A stretch of 64,000 bases of DNA from an uncultured bacterium (GCA_905215335.1 CAJMPQ010000006.1:60391-124390); one strand, 5' to 3'; counted from the stretch's first letter, positions 42,864 through 51,509 are shown. Notes: generated from the sequence alone by a model not told the origin. Numbers and translations are program-made.

Positions 42864-45131
42864 TTATTTTAAAACTAATGCCGGTCTAGTTACAGATAGC
42901 ACCATTTCATTAGGAATATAAAAATCTTTTACTCCTAGGTGAGCATTTATAAATAAAAATTCTAAGGTTTCACCAGCTTTAATATCTAAAACATCAAATG
43001 GAATTTTTAAATCTAAAACTTCATCATAAGCAGTTTCTATAGGTTTTGCATTTTCTAAAACCCACATATCTCCAGGAATTGCTTTTACTAATCTTAATAG
43101 TTGAAGTTTATCATCTTGAATAGATAATTGAATTTCATTATGGAATTTTTCCATAGAGATTGGTAAAATATTTTGAGTTTTATTTATCAATCTAACTGGA
43201 GCTAAAGCTTGTTTTCTGCCAGTTTTTCTTAAATAAATATACATTTGGTAGGTTCTTTGCGTAAGATCAGGATTACCTTTTATATATTTGTTTAAATGAA
43301 ATTTTAAATAAAAATTATCATTGTCATTACCAAATCTGATTTTTTCAAATAGTTTTGATTCTCTTAGAACAGGTCCATCCGGGATTTCAATGCAACCGGC
43401 ATTGTTCCAAATATCTTCATCAGTAATAACATTTTTACCATTGATTTCAGGGGTTATTAAAGATTTAGGATATTTAGATGGTTTAGATGGAGAAATGTTT
43501 GTTATCGGTTCATCTAAATATTGTGGAGTATCTAATTCAAGGAATCGATAAATATTTTTTAAATGAGTTCTAAATATAAAATCAAAAATATTATCTCTAC
43601 CTGAATAATTAGGTTCTCCGTACCACCAATACCAGTCACTGCCTTCGCATATAAATAATTCTCGTCTTGCAAGTTCTATATTTGGATTTAGAGGTTCACG
43701 TTTTACAAAATTAGAGAAATCTTCTCTAACTCTTTTCAAATAAGTCCAAGCTAAATCTTTTACAGGTTCATCAATCCATAGTTTAAAGTTTTTATTAAAC
43801 CAAGAACCTGAAGATATTTTATTTAGAATTTTATGTTCTTTAGCGGATTCTAAGTAATCACTGATTAAAACAGTTTCTAAAGTATCATCTTCTGTGATTA
43901 GTGTATAAAGAGTTTTTAAGAAAGATGCACCATCTTCCAAATAATTTTCCCAACAATTTTCACCATCTAGTGCAATTGTTAGTAAGTGTTCGCTATCAGG
44001 TGATGAAAGTATTTTACTTTGCATAACCTTAATTCTGTCATATAAATCGTTTGCAGTTGCAATAGGATTATGATGAGGATATTCAAAACTAATTAGATTT
44101 GGTGCTGTTGCATCTCTAAATATCATTTTGATATCAGAATTTTTAGTTTTATATTGGTAAGTTTTCAATAAATGATAAGGTTCTTTTAAATAACCTTTAA
44201 AATCGTGAACAAATTCAAAATTGATTGAATTTGCTAAAATACCTTCATCTGAAATTGACCATTCAACGCCAAGATTGCTAAGCATTTCAAGAGTTTTACC
44301 ATTTACACATTGTTCTGATGGCCAAATTCCTCTAGGGCGTTTTCCAAAAATTTCTTCCACTCTATCCAATGCCATTTCAGTTTGAATTTTTGCATCTAAT
44401 TCAGTTTTTAAATTTAAAATTTCATCATCTGCAGATGCATTTTTTTTGATACTTTTATAGTCTAAAAGTACTGGTAATATTGGATGGTAGTATGGACTTG
44501 TTGTTATTTCTATTTTATTTTTTTGAACAAGTTTTTTCAAAGTTGGAATAATTTTTTTGATTATATCTCTTTGAATTTCAATAATTTGAATTCTATCTTC
44601 GAGAGTATAATTTTTACCTTTTTTAATTAATTTTTTTAATTCAGAATTAGAAGTTTTAAATGAAGGATCAATCCAAGCAAGATTGAATAAAGCCATAATA
44701 TCAGCGTATTCTTGGTTTGAAAAAATATCAATATCATTTGTACCTTGAGCTTGAACAATTTGATATAATCTATGATATTCTTCGTTTGGTAAAATCATAG
44801 TTTGATAATTTGAGTCAAAGAAATTATTTAATATAAAAATTTTATCTTCTTTGTTAAGTTCATTTTCTGGGGTAACAGTTAATCTTGAATGAATATCGTG
44901 AGCATCTTTTTCTGCATAATCTATGGTTGAGTCTAATAAAACCGGGACATAGTTAAAATTTAATTTTAACTTATCGAATTTTTTAGCCCATAATGCCATA
45001 TCTAAATAATCTTTTACAGCGTGAAGTCTAACCCAAGGCATCAAATAATCACCCTGTGGGGTTAATTGATAAACAGGTTGATGCATATGCCAGTAAAAGG
45101 CTATAGATAATTTTTTCGATTGACTCATCAT
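42864..45131 (-). CDS. Glycoside hydrolase family 57 protein (alpha-amylase/amylopullulanase-like)
   Basis: This 755-residue protein has the GH57 motif 1 YWHMHQP (residues 13-19), TSPYYHPILP motif 2, the GIWPSEQ motif with presumed nucleophile E273, and WSISDEG with presumed acid/base D295. A later motif is IALDGENCWENY. The C-terminal 200 residues are beta-rich and could be a carbohydrate-binding or DOMON-like domain (FGNDNDNFYLKFHLNKY). There is no signal peptide, so it is cytosolic and likely acts on glycogen or maltodextrin. The ATG is 10 nt from GAAGG. Confidence 0.9.
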   Translation of the reverse strand: MMSQSKKLSIAFYWHMHQPVYQLTPQGDYLMPWVRLHAVKDYLDMALWAKKFDKLKLNFNYVPVLLDSTIDYAEKDAHDIHSRLTVTPENELNKEDKIFILNNFFDSNYQTMILPNEEYHRLYQIVQAQGTNDIDIFSNQEYADIMALFNLAWIDPSFKTSNSELKKLIKKGKNYTLEDRIQIIEIQRDIIKKIIPTLKKLVQKNKIEITTSPYYHPILPVLLDYKSIKKNASADDEILNLKTELDAKIQTEMALDRVEEIFGKRPRGIWPSEQCVNGKTLEMLSNLGVEWSISDEGILANSINFEFVHDFKGYLKEPYHLLKTYQYKTKNSDIKMIFRDATAPNLISFEYPHHNPIATANDLYDRIKVMQSKILSSPDSEHLLTIALDGENCWENYLEDGASFLKTLYTLITEDDTLETVLISDYLESAKEHKILNKISSGSWFNKNFKLWIDEPVKDLAWTYLKRVREDFSNFVKREPLNPNIELARRELFICEGSDWYWWYGEPNYSGRDNIFDFIFRTHLKNIYRFLELDTPQYLDEPITNISPSKPSKYPKSLITPEINGKNVITDEDIWNNAGCIEIPDGPVLRESKLFEKIRFGNDNDNFYLKFHLNKYIKGNPDLTQRTYQMYIYLRKTGRKQALAPVRLINKTQNILPISMEKFHNEIQLSIQDDKLQLLRLVKAIPGDMWVLENAKPIETAYDEVLDLKIPFDVLDIKAGETLEFLFINAHLGVKDFYIPNEMVLSVTRPALVLK

Positions 45132-45269
45132 ATATTAGGTACCTTCTTTTTTGTATTGTAGCATTTAATTTGTTATTAAACAACCTTGTAAAGTTAAATC
45201 AAAAAATAGATATTATTTAAGTGTAAAGTTTACCTTTTGTAACGATTACGGTTAAGTTTGGCATGTTTT

Positions 45270-45278
45270 TGCTATACT
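45270..45278 (+). promoter_or_regulatory. Extended -10 promoter upstream of the symporter
   Basis: TGCTATACT forms an extended -10 element. The leader of about 75 nt contains CCCC-TAT-GGG and GGTT/AACC pairings, but nothing matching a riboswitch I know. Confidence 0.5.
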
Positions 45279-45359
45279 ATTAGTAGTTATTTATTGGTTG
45301 GATTTACCCCTATGGGAACTTAACCTTTTAATAAAACAGCTGAAAGGATAGAAGAAAAG

Positions 45360-46949
45360 ATGAAAAAATTAATGACGTTTTTGATGTTACTACTATGCAG
45401 TATGCAAAGTGCAAGTGCAATGAATGTGGATGCATTCATGGATAAACATATTGCACCAATATCAGACGCCGTCGCCAATTTAATCTTTTTACCAATTTCG
45501 ATATGTGGTTCAAAAGTTCCAATAATCATATTCTGGATTTTAATTGCAGGTATATTCTTTACAATTTATTTTAGAGGTATAGCTGTATGGGGCTTTAAAC
45601 ATGCTATTGATGTTGTAGCTAAACCTGCAGAAAAACATCATGAAGGTTGTGGTGAAGTTTCATCATTCCAAGCATTAGCTACTGCTTTATCTGGAACTAT
45701 TGGTATTGGTAGTATCGCTGGTGTTGCAATTTCTATTTCAATAGGTGGACCAGGAGCTGCATTTTGGATTTTTGTTGGTGCGCTTTTAGGTATGTCTATT
45801 AAATTTGTTGAAGCTACTTTAGCTGTTAAATATAGAAGATTTAATTTAGATGGATCAGTTTCAGGTGGTCCTATGCATTATATTGCTCACGGCTTAACAA
45901 GAAAAAATATGCGTTGGTTAGGTCAACCTTTATCTGTAATATTTGCTATTCTTTGTATTGGAGGTGGTATTACAGGTGGTAATATGATACAAATTAACCA
46001 ATCTGCTCACCAATTAGTATTTATTACAGGTGGAGAACATAGTTTCTTACATGGTTGGACTTGGGTTGTTGGTTTAGTTGTTGCTATTCTTATTGGTTTA
46101 GTTATTGTTGGTGGTATTAAAAGTATAGCTAGGGTTACAACTATTTTAGTTCCTACAATGTGTATTATGTATATTGTTTCAGGATTAATTGTTATTCTGG
46201 CTAATATTGCAAATATTCCAAGTGCATTACTTTTAATTCTTAAAGAAGCATTTCATCCAACAGCTGTTGCGGGTGGTGTATTTGGTACTATTATCATAGG
46301 TTTGAGACGTTCTGTTCAATCTAATGAAGCTGGTACTGGTGCAGCTGCCATTGTTTATGCAACTGCTCAAACTAAAGAAGCTGTTTCTCAAGGTTTTGTT
46401 GCATTGTTAGAAACATTCTTAACTGGTGTTTTATGTGTATTCACATCATTTGCAATTATATTCTCAGGTGTTCTTCATCATACTCACATTGGTAAGATTT
46501 CAGGTATTGAACTTGCTTCTAATGCTTTCCAATCTGTAATTCCATTCTTCCCAATTATTTTATCTGCTATTGCAGTTATGTTTGCATTATCAACATTAAT
46601 TTCTTGGGCTTATTATGGACAAAAAGCTTGGACATTCTTGTTAGGTGAAGGTAAAAAACGTGTTTTAACATTCAATATTTTGTATTGTGTATTTATTGTA
46701 ATTGGTTCAGTTATGAACGTTGAGTCAGTTATTAATATTACAGATGCTATGATGATTGCAATGTGTGTACCAAATATCATTGTTCTTTATATTTTAGCTC
46801 CTGAAATTAAAAGAGATTTGAAAGCATATTGTTTAAAACATGGTGTAGGAAAAACTGTTTATGGAAAATGGTTTAAGGAAGCTGAATTAGCTGCTGTACC
46901 TGTAGAAGATAAAAAAGTGGAGGATGATGCTAAATGTCAAACCAAATAA
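45360..46949 (+). CDS. Sodium:alanine/glycine symporter, AGCS family
   Basis: The 529-residue protein has about ten membrane segments after an N-terminal signal-like sequence (MKKLMTFLMLLLCSMQSASA). AGCS hallmarks are FQALATALSGTIGIGSIAGVA, GGPGAAFWIFVGALLGMSIKF, and QSNEAGTGAAAIVYATAQT. It takes up small neutral amino acids with Na+. The start follows GAAAGGATAG. Its stop overlaps an ACT-domain gene, suggesting the two products act together. Confidence 0.92.
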   Translation: MKKLMTFLMLLLCSMQSASAMNVDAFMDKHIAPISDAVANLIFLPISICGSKVPIIIFWILIAGIFFTIYFRGIAVWGFKHAIDVVAKPAEKHHEGCGEVSSFQALATALSGTIGIGSIAGVAISISIGGPGAAFWIFVGALLGMSIKFVEATLAVKYRRFNLDGSVSGGPMHYIAHGLTRKNMRWLGQPLSVIFAILCIGGGITGGNMIQINQSAHQLVFITGGEHSFLHGWTWVVGLVVAILIGLVIVGGIKSIARVTTILVPTMCIMYIVSGLIVILANIANIPSALLLILKEAFHPTAVAGGVFGTIIIGLRRSVQSNEAGTGAAAIVYATAQTKEAVSQGFVALLETFLTGVLCVFTSFAIIFSGVLHHTHIGKISGIELASNAFQSVIPFFPIILSAIAVMFALSTLISWAYYGQKAWTFLLGEGKKRVLTFNILYCVFIVIGSVMNVESVINITDAMMIAMCVPNIIVLYILAPEIKRDLKAYCLKHGVGKTVYGKWFKEAELAAVPVEDKKVEDDAKCQTK

Positions 46950-47209
46950 TTGTTACAGTTTCAGGTGTTGATAAAGTTGGTATTGTTGCTGAAGTAACAA
47001 CGGTATTAGCAAAGTATGAAGTAAATATTGAAGATATTAAACAAACTTTAATGCAAGGTCATTTCGTAATGTTTATGCTATGCGATATAGAAAAATCAAC
47101 TTATTCATTTAAGGAAATAAAAGAAGCAATTGTAACTTCCGGTAAAAATATGGGTATGGAAGTTTGGGTTCAAAAGAAAGAAATTTTTGATAACATGCAT
47201 AAGATTTAA
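46934..47209 (+). CDS. ACT domain protein
   Basis: The 91-residue protein is a single ACT domain of the UPF0237 type: IIVTVSGVDKVGIVAEVTTVLA followed by VNIEDIKQTLMQGHFVMFMLCDI. ACT domains bind amino acids and regulate partners. The ATG lies within the symporter gene (16-base overlap) with GTGGAGG 10 nt upstream. A regulator or sensor role for amino-acid uptake is inferred from this coupling. Confidence 0.9.
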   Translation: MSNQIIVTVSGVDKVGIVAEVTTVLAKYEVNIEDIKQTLMQGHFVMFMLCDIEKSTYSFKEIKEAIVTSGKNMGMEVWVQKKEIFDNMHKI

Positions 47210-47240
47210 TTTAAGGAGTTCAATTGAACTCCTTAAATTA
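47207..47240 (+). other. Perfect 34-bp palindrome at the ACT gene stop
   Basis: TAATTTAAGGAGTTCAA and its exact reverse complement follow each other with no loop. It begins at the stop codon. It can form a long hairpin but is not followed by a T run, so it may be a weak terminator or a binding site. Confidence 0.6.
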
Positions 47241-47297
47241 AAGATATACAAATAGTAAATTATGATTGTTATAATATTAAATAAGGGGGTAAATAGT

Positions 47298-48108
47298 ATG
47301 AAATGCAAACATAGAGAGAATTTCGGGGGGGGGTAACCTGCTAAAAGCCTTTAATGGTAACGTTTTTGCATCTATTTTAAAAAAAAGTTTAGGATTTACA
47401 TTAGCAGAAGTTTTAATAACATTGGGAATTATAGGAGTCGTTGCTGCATTAACAATACCTTCGTTAGTAGCGAAATTCCAGCGTAGTATTGTAGAAAATA
47501 GATTGAAAAATACCTATGCTGTGCTTGCTAATGGGATTAAGTTAGCAGAAGAAGAGTTTGGAGTTGGATTTAATCCTCTTTCAGATCTCCAAGGTTCAGG
47601 CTATAATAAAGAAAATGCAAAAAAAGTTTTTGAACAATATTTTGCACCTTACATTAAGATTAATTTTCGATATAAGGATGACGAATGTGTAAAATTATCA
47701 GAATCATATTCTTTGGTTCAAAATTCACAGAAATATGAAGATTATAATGGTGCATGTTATGCTTTAATGAATGGTGTTTCTATTATTTTTTGGGCTGGTA
47801 AAAATGCAGCTGATAAAAATTATTCAATGCCTTTGAGAGTTGTTATTAATCCAACAAAAAAGAAAAAAATTGAAGGGCGAGATGTTTTTGCATTTCGTAT
47901 AATTAGTGGTAATAATGGTTTGTATTTGGGGACTATTGTTAAAGAGTTAGACCCAAATATGAAATCAGAAAAATTGTTGGAATATTGTGGCAACCAATCT
48001 GGTAGGATAAATATACTTGGAGGTTCATGGTCTCGTAGTAATTTTTGTTCTGAATTATTAATGAGAAATAGTTGGAAAATACCTGTCAATTATCCCGTAA
48101 AATTTTAG
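47298..48108 (+). CDS. Prepilin gene 2 with out-of-frame G9 tract (contingency-type locus)
   Basis: The ATG at 47298 lies after AGGGGG. It opens MKCKHRENFGGG and stops at a TAA directly after nine G (47325-47333). Eight or eleven G would fuse it to NLLKAFNGN... and then GFTLAEVLITLGIIGVVAA, giving a prepilin of about 270 residues ending at 48108. The C-terminal body has cysteines (DDECV, NGACYA, EYCGN, NFCSE). No start codon lies between the tract and the pilin core. TGTTATAAT at 47267-47275 is an extended -10 promoter. As sequenced, it is OFF. Confidence 0.75.
47325..47333 (+). repeat. G9 homopolymer, candidate slippage tract
   Basis: Nine consecutive G in codons 10-12 of prepilin gene 2, followed by TAACCTGCTAAAAGCC. 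Confidence 0.9.
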
Positions 48109-48232
48109 TTTATAGTGTTGAGATGATAAGGTTCCAAGTTACTTTGTATATTTATATGTAAATTTTTTATTTTAATATCAAATTTTTTATTTTTGAACTT
48201 AATATATTTGAAAGTATAAATGGAGGGAATTT

Positions 48233-48751
48233 ATGCAACCTATTGGTATATTTAATTATTCTTCAAATAAAAATCAATTTAAATCAAATGTAAATTTCAC
48301 AGGTACTCAAGATGCCTTGGCTAAGGTTGATAATATTGTTTCTAATAAAACAATTAAATTAGTAAAACGAGCTGATGATTTTATTGAAGATACTTGGGCT
48401 GAAATAAGAAATAAAAGTAGTCGTTCCAAATTACATAGACCAGAATTCAAAATAAAAGATAAAGAAAATGATGTTATTTTAAAACCTTTGTATAATACAG
48501 TTAATCCTTCTATTTTGTTAGAGAAGCGTGGATCAAAATATATTGATAGGATTATTATAGAAAGAAAAAATCCAAATAACTTTAAATATGAAAAAGCTGT
48601 ATTAACTCCATCTGGTAGTGCAACACTTAAAATGTATGATAGTCTTCGAGAAAATGATCCGGATGTAGTATTAAAAGTAGATGATATGGTTTCAAAATAT
48701 TTTCCAAAGTTTTTACCAAAAGTAACTTTTAAAGAGTCTTTGAATTATTAA
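48233..48751 (+). CDS. Hypothetical protein with N-terminal FTG motif
   Basis: The 172-residue protein starts with a polar 20-residue segment and a VNFTG motif (residues 20-24). The remainder is a mixed alpha/beta globular region (KLVKRADDFIEDTWAEIRNK, DRIIIERKNPNNF, GSATLKMYDSL). The N-terminal pattern resembles LSFKG in the protein at 1-2172. GGAGGG lies 5 nt before the ATG. TTGAAC-16-TATAAA at 48193-48220 might be the promoter but lies very close. It ends at a shared terminator. Function unknown. Confidence 0.7.
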   Translation: MQPIGIFNYSSNKNQFKSNVNFTGTQDALAKVDNIVSNKTIKLVKRADDFIEDTWAEIRNKSSRSKLHRPEFKIKDKENDVILKPLYNTVNPSILLEKRGSKYIDRIIIERKNPNNFKYEKAVLTPSGSATLKMYDSLRENDPDVVLKVDDMVSKYFPKFLPKVTFKESLNY

Positions 48752-48769
48752 GCTTTATATTTAATCAAC

Positions 48770-48801
48770 AAAAAAAGCCTTCAATTAAGAAGGCTTTTTT
48801 T
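48770..48801. terminator. Bidirectional terminator
   Basis: AAAAAGCCTTC pairs with GAAGGCTTTTT around a 6-base loop, with A and T runs on both sides. It lies between the 48233 gene and rplA, which converge. Confidence 0.9.
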
Positions 48802-48823
48802 GAATTGAATTAATTATTTTATA

Positions 48824-49546
48824 TTAAACTAATTCTTTTACTTCAGCTGCAAAAGTTTTTGGATCTAATTTGATACCAGGTCCCATTGTAGTTGATAAGT
48901 AAACTGATTTAACGAATGTACCTTTTGCTGAAGCAGGTTTTGCTTTTAGGATAGCATCAGCTAAAGTTGCATAGTTTTTGATTAAATCTTCTTCAGAGAA
49001 TTGGATTTTACCTATAGGGCAGTGAATCATACCTTGTTTGTCTGCTCTATATTCAACTTTACCAGCTTTAGCATCTTTAACTGCTTTAGCAATATCCATT
49101 GTTACTGTACCTGTTTTAGGGTTTGGCATTAAACCTTTAGGTCCTAATACACGACCTAATTTACCTAACATACCCATACAATCAGGTGTAGCAATCAATG
49201 TATCAAATTCAAACCAACCGCCAGAAATTTTATCGATAATTTCTTCAGCACCAGCAAAGTCTGCACCAGCTTCAGTTGCTTCAGTTGCCTTAGCACCTTT
49301 AGCGATAACACAAACTCTAACTTCTTTACCTAAACCTGCAGGTAAAACTACTGTTGATCTGATTTGTTGATCTGCTTGACGAACGTCAATACCTAAACGC
49401 ATATGACATTCAACTGTTTCGTTAAATTTTGAAACTTCTTTTGAAATTTCTTGTAATTTTTTAATTGCATCAACTGCTGTAGATGGTTGTACAAAACCTT
49501 CTAGCATTTCTTGCATTTTCTTTTGTTTTTTAGTTATTTTTGACAT
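48824..49546 (-). CDS. rplA: 50S ribosomal protein L1
   Basis: The 240-residue protein has the L1 sequence pattern: FNETVECHMRLGIDVRQADQQ at the N-terminal domain, LPAGLGKEVRVCVIAKG, the second domain with TPDCMGMLGKLGRVLGPKGLMPNPKTGTVT, and FVKSVYLSTTMGPGIKLD at the end. L1 binds 23S rRNA at the E-site stalk and often represses its own operon. It is the last gene; rplJ and rplL, the usual followers, are absent. Confidence 0.97.
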   Translation of the reverse strand: MSKITKKQKKMQEMLEGFVQPSTAVDAIKKLQEISKEVSKFNETVECHMRLGIDVRQADQQIRSTVVLPAGLGKEVRVCVIAKGAKATEATEAGADFAGAEEIIDKISGGWFEFDTLIATPDCMGMLGKLGRVLGPKGLMPNPKTGTVTMDIAKAVKDAKAGKVEYRADKQGMIHCPIGKIQFSEEDLIKNYATLADAILKAKPASAKGTFVKSVYLSTTMGPGIKLDPKTFAAEVKELV

Positions 49547-49562
49547 TTTTTAATTTCCTTTC

Positions 49563-49592
49563 GTGGTAATAGCGGACAATTTGTCCTTCCAT
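49563..49592 (-). promoter_or_regulatory. Conserved stem-loop in the rplA leader
   Basis: On the minus strand TGGAAGGA, a GGACAA/TTGTCC hairpin, and CCGCTATTACCAC lie directly before rplA. The same elements precede rplK (50036-50081). The TGG/CCA helix plus asymmetric AAGGA/GCTATTA loop suggests a protein-binding site, perhaps for L1 autoregulation. Confidence 0.5.
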
Positions 49593-49593
49593 C

Positions 49594-50022
49594 TTAATCT
49601 TCTTTTACTGTAACACCCATTGCTCTACAAGAACCAGCAATCATTTTAACTGCTGCATCCATTGTTGTAGCATTCAAATCGTTCATTTTAATTTTTGCGA
49701 TTTCTTCTAATTGCGCTCTTGTAATTTCTGCAACTTTATCCTTATTAGGAGCTGAAGATCCTTTAGAAATATTTAATGCTTTTTTAATCAAAACAGGAGC
49801 TGGTGGTGATTTGATGATGAATGTGAAGCTTCTGTCTTCATAAACATCAATAATAACCGGAATAATATATCCAGCTTTATCTTGAGTTTTAGCATTGAAT
49901 TGCTTACAGAAATCCATGATGTTTACACCATGTTGACCTAAAGCTGGACCAACTGGAGGTGATGGATTTGCTTTTCCTGCTTCGATTTGAAGCTTGATTT
50001 TTCCTACTACTTTTTTTGCCAT
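49594..50022 (-). CDS. rplK: 50S ribosomal protein L11
   Basis: The 142-residue protein starts at the ATG at 50022 (MAKKVVGKIKLQI), which follows AAAGGAG. A longer frame from 50082 is unlikely. Diagnostic segments are GKANPSPPVGPALGQHGVNIMDFCKQFN and FTFIIKSPPAPVLIKKAL in the N-terminal domain. The RNA-binding C-terminal domain ends MIAGSCRAMGVTVKE. L11 is part of the GTPase-associated centre. Confidence 0.97.
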   Translation of the reverse strand: MAKKVVGKIKLQIEAGKANPSPPVGPALGQHGVNIMDFCKQFNAKTQDKAGYIIPVIIDVYEDRSFTFIIKSPPAPVLIKKALNISKGSSAPNKDKVAEITRAQLEEIAKIKMNDLNATTMDAAVKMIAGSCRAMGVTVKED

Positions 50023-50035
50023 TTTTTTCTCCTTT

Positions 50036-50081
50036 TGTGGTAATAGCGGTCTTTCTCTTTTGGAGAAATAATCCTTCCACA
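50036..50081 (-). promoter_or_regulatory. Conserved stem-loop in the rplK leader
   Basis: On the minus strand TGTGGAAGGA, a TTTCTC/GAGAAA hairpin, and CCGCTATTACCACA lie upstream of rplK. Sequence and predicted pairing match the rplA leader element at 49563-49592, except that the distal hairpin differs. Confidence 0.5.
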
Positions 50082-50154
50082 TTTATTTGTACTAACTATA
50101 TAAGTTTCTAAAATTTAGGCTTCGGAATGGTTCCCGAAGCTAAATTTTATATTC

Positions 50155-50793
50155 TTATAATTTATTAATTTGCTTGTATTCCAATTCAACAGGTGTTTCA
50201 CGACCAAAGATTGAAACATTTGCTCTAAGTTTAGATTTATCAGGGTAAACTTCGATAATATCAGCATCAAAGTCTGCGAATGGTCCTGAAATAATTCTAA
50301 CTTTATCTCCAACTTTAACATCAAGTTCAACTTTTTCAACTTGAGATGATGTTCTGTGAAGTATTCTTTTAATTTCACTTTCTCTAACCGGAATAGGTTT
50401 TTTAACTGAACCTACGAACTTAGTTACCCCTGATGTATGTCTTACTACATACCAGCTGTCTTCGTCCATAATCATTTCAACAAGAACATATCCTGGGAAT
50501 ACTTTTTCTTCTTTTTCTTGTTTTTTGCCGGCTTTCATTTGGACAACTGTTTTTTGAGGAACTTCTATTCTGAAGATTTTGTCACCCATATTCATATATT
50601 CAATACGTTTTTCTAAGTTTACTTTAACTTTATTTTCGTATCCGGAATATGTGTGAACGATGTACCATCTTTTTTGGTTTTTCTTAGCATCTTTAGCTTC
50701 TTTTTCAGCAGCTTCTTGAGCTTCTGCTTCAGCTTGTTCTGCTAAAACATCTTCATTTAGTTCTTCTTCCATTGTTTTTTCTTTTTTAGTCAT
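50155..50793 (-). CDS. nusG: Transcription factor NusG
   Basis: The 212-residue protein has an unusual acidic N-terminal extension of about 40 residues (EEELNEDVLAEQAEAEAQEA). The NGN domain (RWYIVHTYSGYENKVKVNLE, FPGYVLVEMIMDEDSWYVVR) follows, and the C-terminal KOW domain (VGDKVRIISGPFADF) closes it. It links RNA polymerase to Rho or ribosomes. The ATG has AGGTGG close upstream. Gene order secE-nusG-rplK-rplA is standard. Confidence 0.96.
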   Translation of the reverse strand: MTKKEKTMEEELNEDVLAEQAEAEAQEAAEKEAKDAKKNQKRWYIVHTYSGYENKVKVNLEKRIEYMNMGDKIFRIEVPQKTVVQMKAGKKQEKEEKVFPGYVLVEMIMDEDSWYVVRHTSGVTKFVGSVKKPIPVRESEIKRILHRTSSQVEKVELDVKVGDKVRIISGPFADFDADIIEVYPDKSKLRANVSIFGRETPVELEYKQINKL

Positions 50794-50823
50794 AAGCCAC
50801 CTTTATTAATTTTGCTTAATCTA

Positions 50824-51015
50824 TTACTTAATTAGGCTAAGTAATCCTTTGAATAAAAGATCCATTAAATAAATTGCTACAGTAAATACAAACACAATAA
50901 CGATTACTGACAATGTTTCAAATACAACTTGCTTTTTTTCAGGCCAGCTGATTTTGCCCCATTCGTTTTTTACGCCTTTAAAATATGTTTTTATTGCTTC
51001 TACTGATTCATTCAT
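50824..51015 (-). CDS. secE: Preprotein translocase subunit SecE
   Basis: The 63-residue protein has a cytosolic amphipathic segment with the conserved GVKNEWGKISWPEKKQV motif. A single membrane helix (about 30-52: FETLSVIVIVFVFTVAIYLMDLLF) follows. It clamps SecY in the Sec channel, whose motor SecA is encoded at 61082. It sits between tRNA-Trp and nusG. Confidence 0.96.
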   Translation of the reverse strand: MNESVEAIKTYFKGVKNEWGKISWPEKKQVVFETLSVIVIVFVFTVAIYLMDLLFKGLLSLIK

Positions 51016-51046
51016 TTATACTTTATCCTTTATTTAAAGTTAAAAT

Positions 51047-51119
51047 CGCGCCCTGAAGGACTCGAACCCTCGACATCCGGTTTTGGAGACCGACGTTCTA
51101 CCAACTGAACTAAGGACGC
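51047..51119 (-). tRNA. trnW: tRNA-Trp (CCA anticodon)
   Basis: The minus strand folds into a full 73-nt cloverleaf. The acceptor GCGTCCT pairs with AGGGCGC (one G-U), the D loop has AGTTCAGTTGGTAGA, the anticodon loop CTCCAAA has anticodon CCA, and the T arm is GAGGGTTCGAGTCCTTC. The CCA end is not encoded. It lies between rpmG and secE, a common conserved position. Confidence 0.97.
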
Positions 51120-51162
51120 ATGTTTGGGGAATTATCCCCAACTGCAATCTCGTTTTAACAAA

Positions 51163-51330
51163 CTACTTAGTTTCTTTGTGAGTAGTGTGTTTTTGACATT
51201 TTGGACAGTATTTGTTTAATTCTAATCTTTCCTTAATGTTTTTTTTGTTTTTTGTTGTTGTGTAGTTTCTTTCTTTGCATTCTTCGCAAGCTAGAACTAC
51301 CATTCTGTCATTTTTTCCTTTGATACCCAT
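51163..51330 (-). CDS. rpmG: 50S ribosomal protein L33
   Basis: This 55-residue protein is typical L33. It begins MGIKGKNDRMVVLACEEC, with the first zinc-type CEEC pair, then RNYTTTKNKK and the second CPKC pair (YCPKCQKHTTHKET). All four cysteines are present, so it is the zinc-binding form. It opens the operon with tRNA-Trp, secE, nusG, rplK and rplA. AAAGGA precedes its ATG. A TATAAT lies about 95 bases upstream on the minus strand (plus 51423-51428). Confidence 0.96.
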   Translation of the reverse strand: MGIKGKNDRMVVLACEECKERNYTTTKNKKNIKERLELNKYCPKCQKHTTHKETK

Positions 51331-51374
51331 TGTTTTTATTTCCTTTATTTTATTAACTTATCTCCTATTTAAAA

Positions 51375-51399
51375 TAGAATGTGTACATCCCACATTCTA
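51375..51399 (-). other. Hairpin in the rpmG leader
   Basis: TAGAATGTG and CACATTCTA pair over a 7-base loop, about 45 bases upstream of rpmG. There is no T run after it on the minus strand. It may stabilise the leader or regulate translation. Confidence 0.4.
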
Positions 51400-51509
51400 T
51401 CTTTTTCGGCTTATATTTTTATATTATATCAAAAAAAATAAAATGCAAACTAATTGTAAACAAATACTACATTTTTGACAGAATTAACTTCGGTTTTGAT
51501 CTTTATATA

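Noticed and set aside
45278..45359. Possible riboswitch in the symporter leader
   Set aside because: The leader is only about 75 nt and has short weak pairings. It does not show the cores of glycine, lysine or other amino-acid riboswitches.
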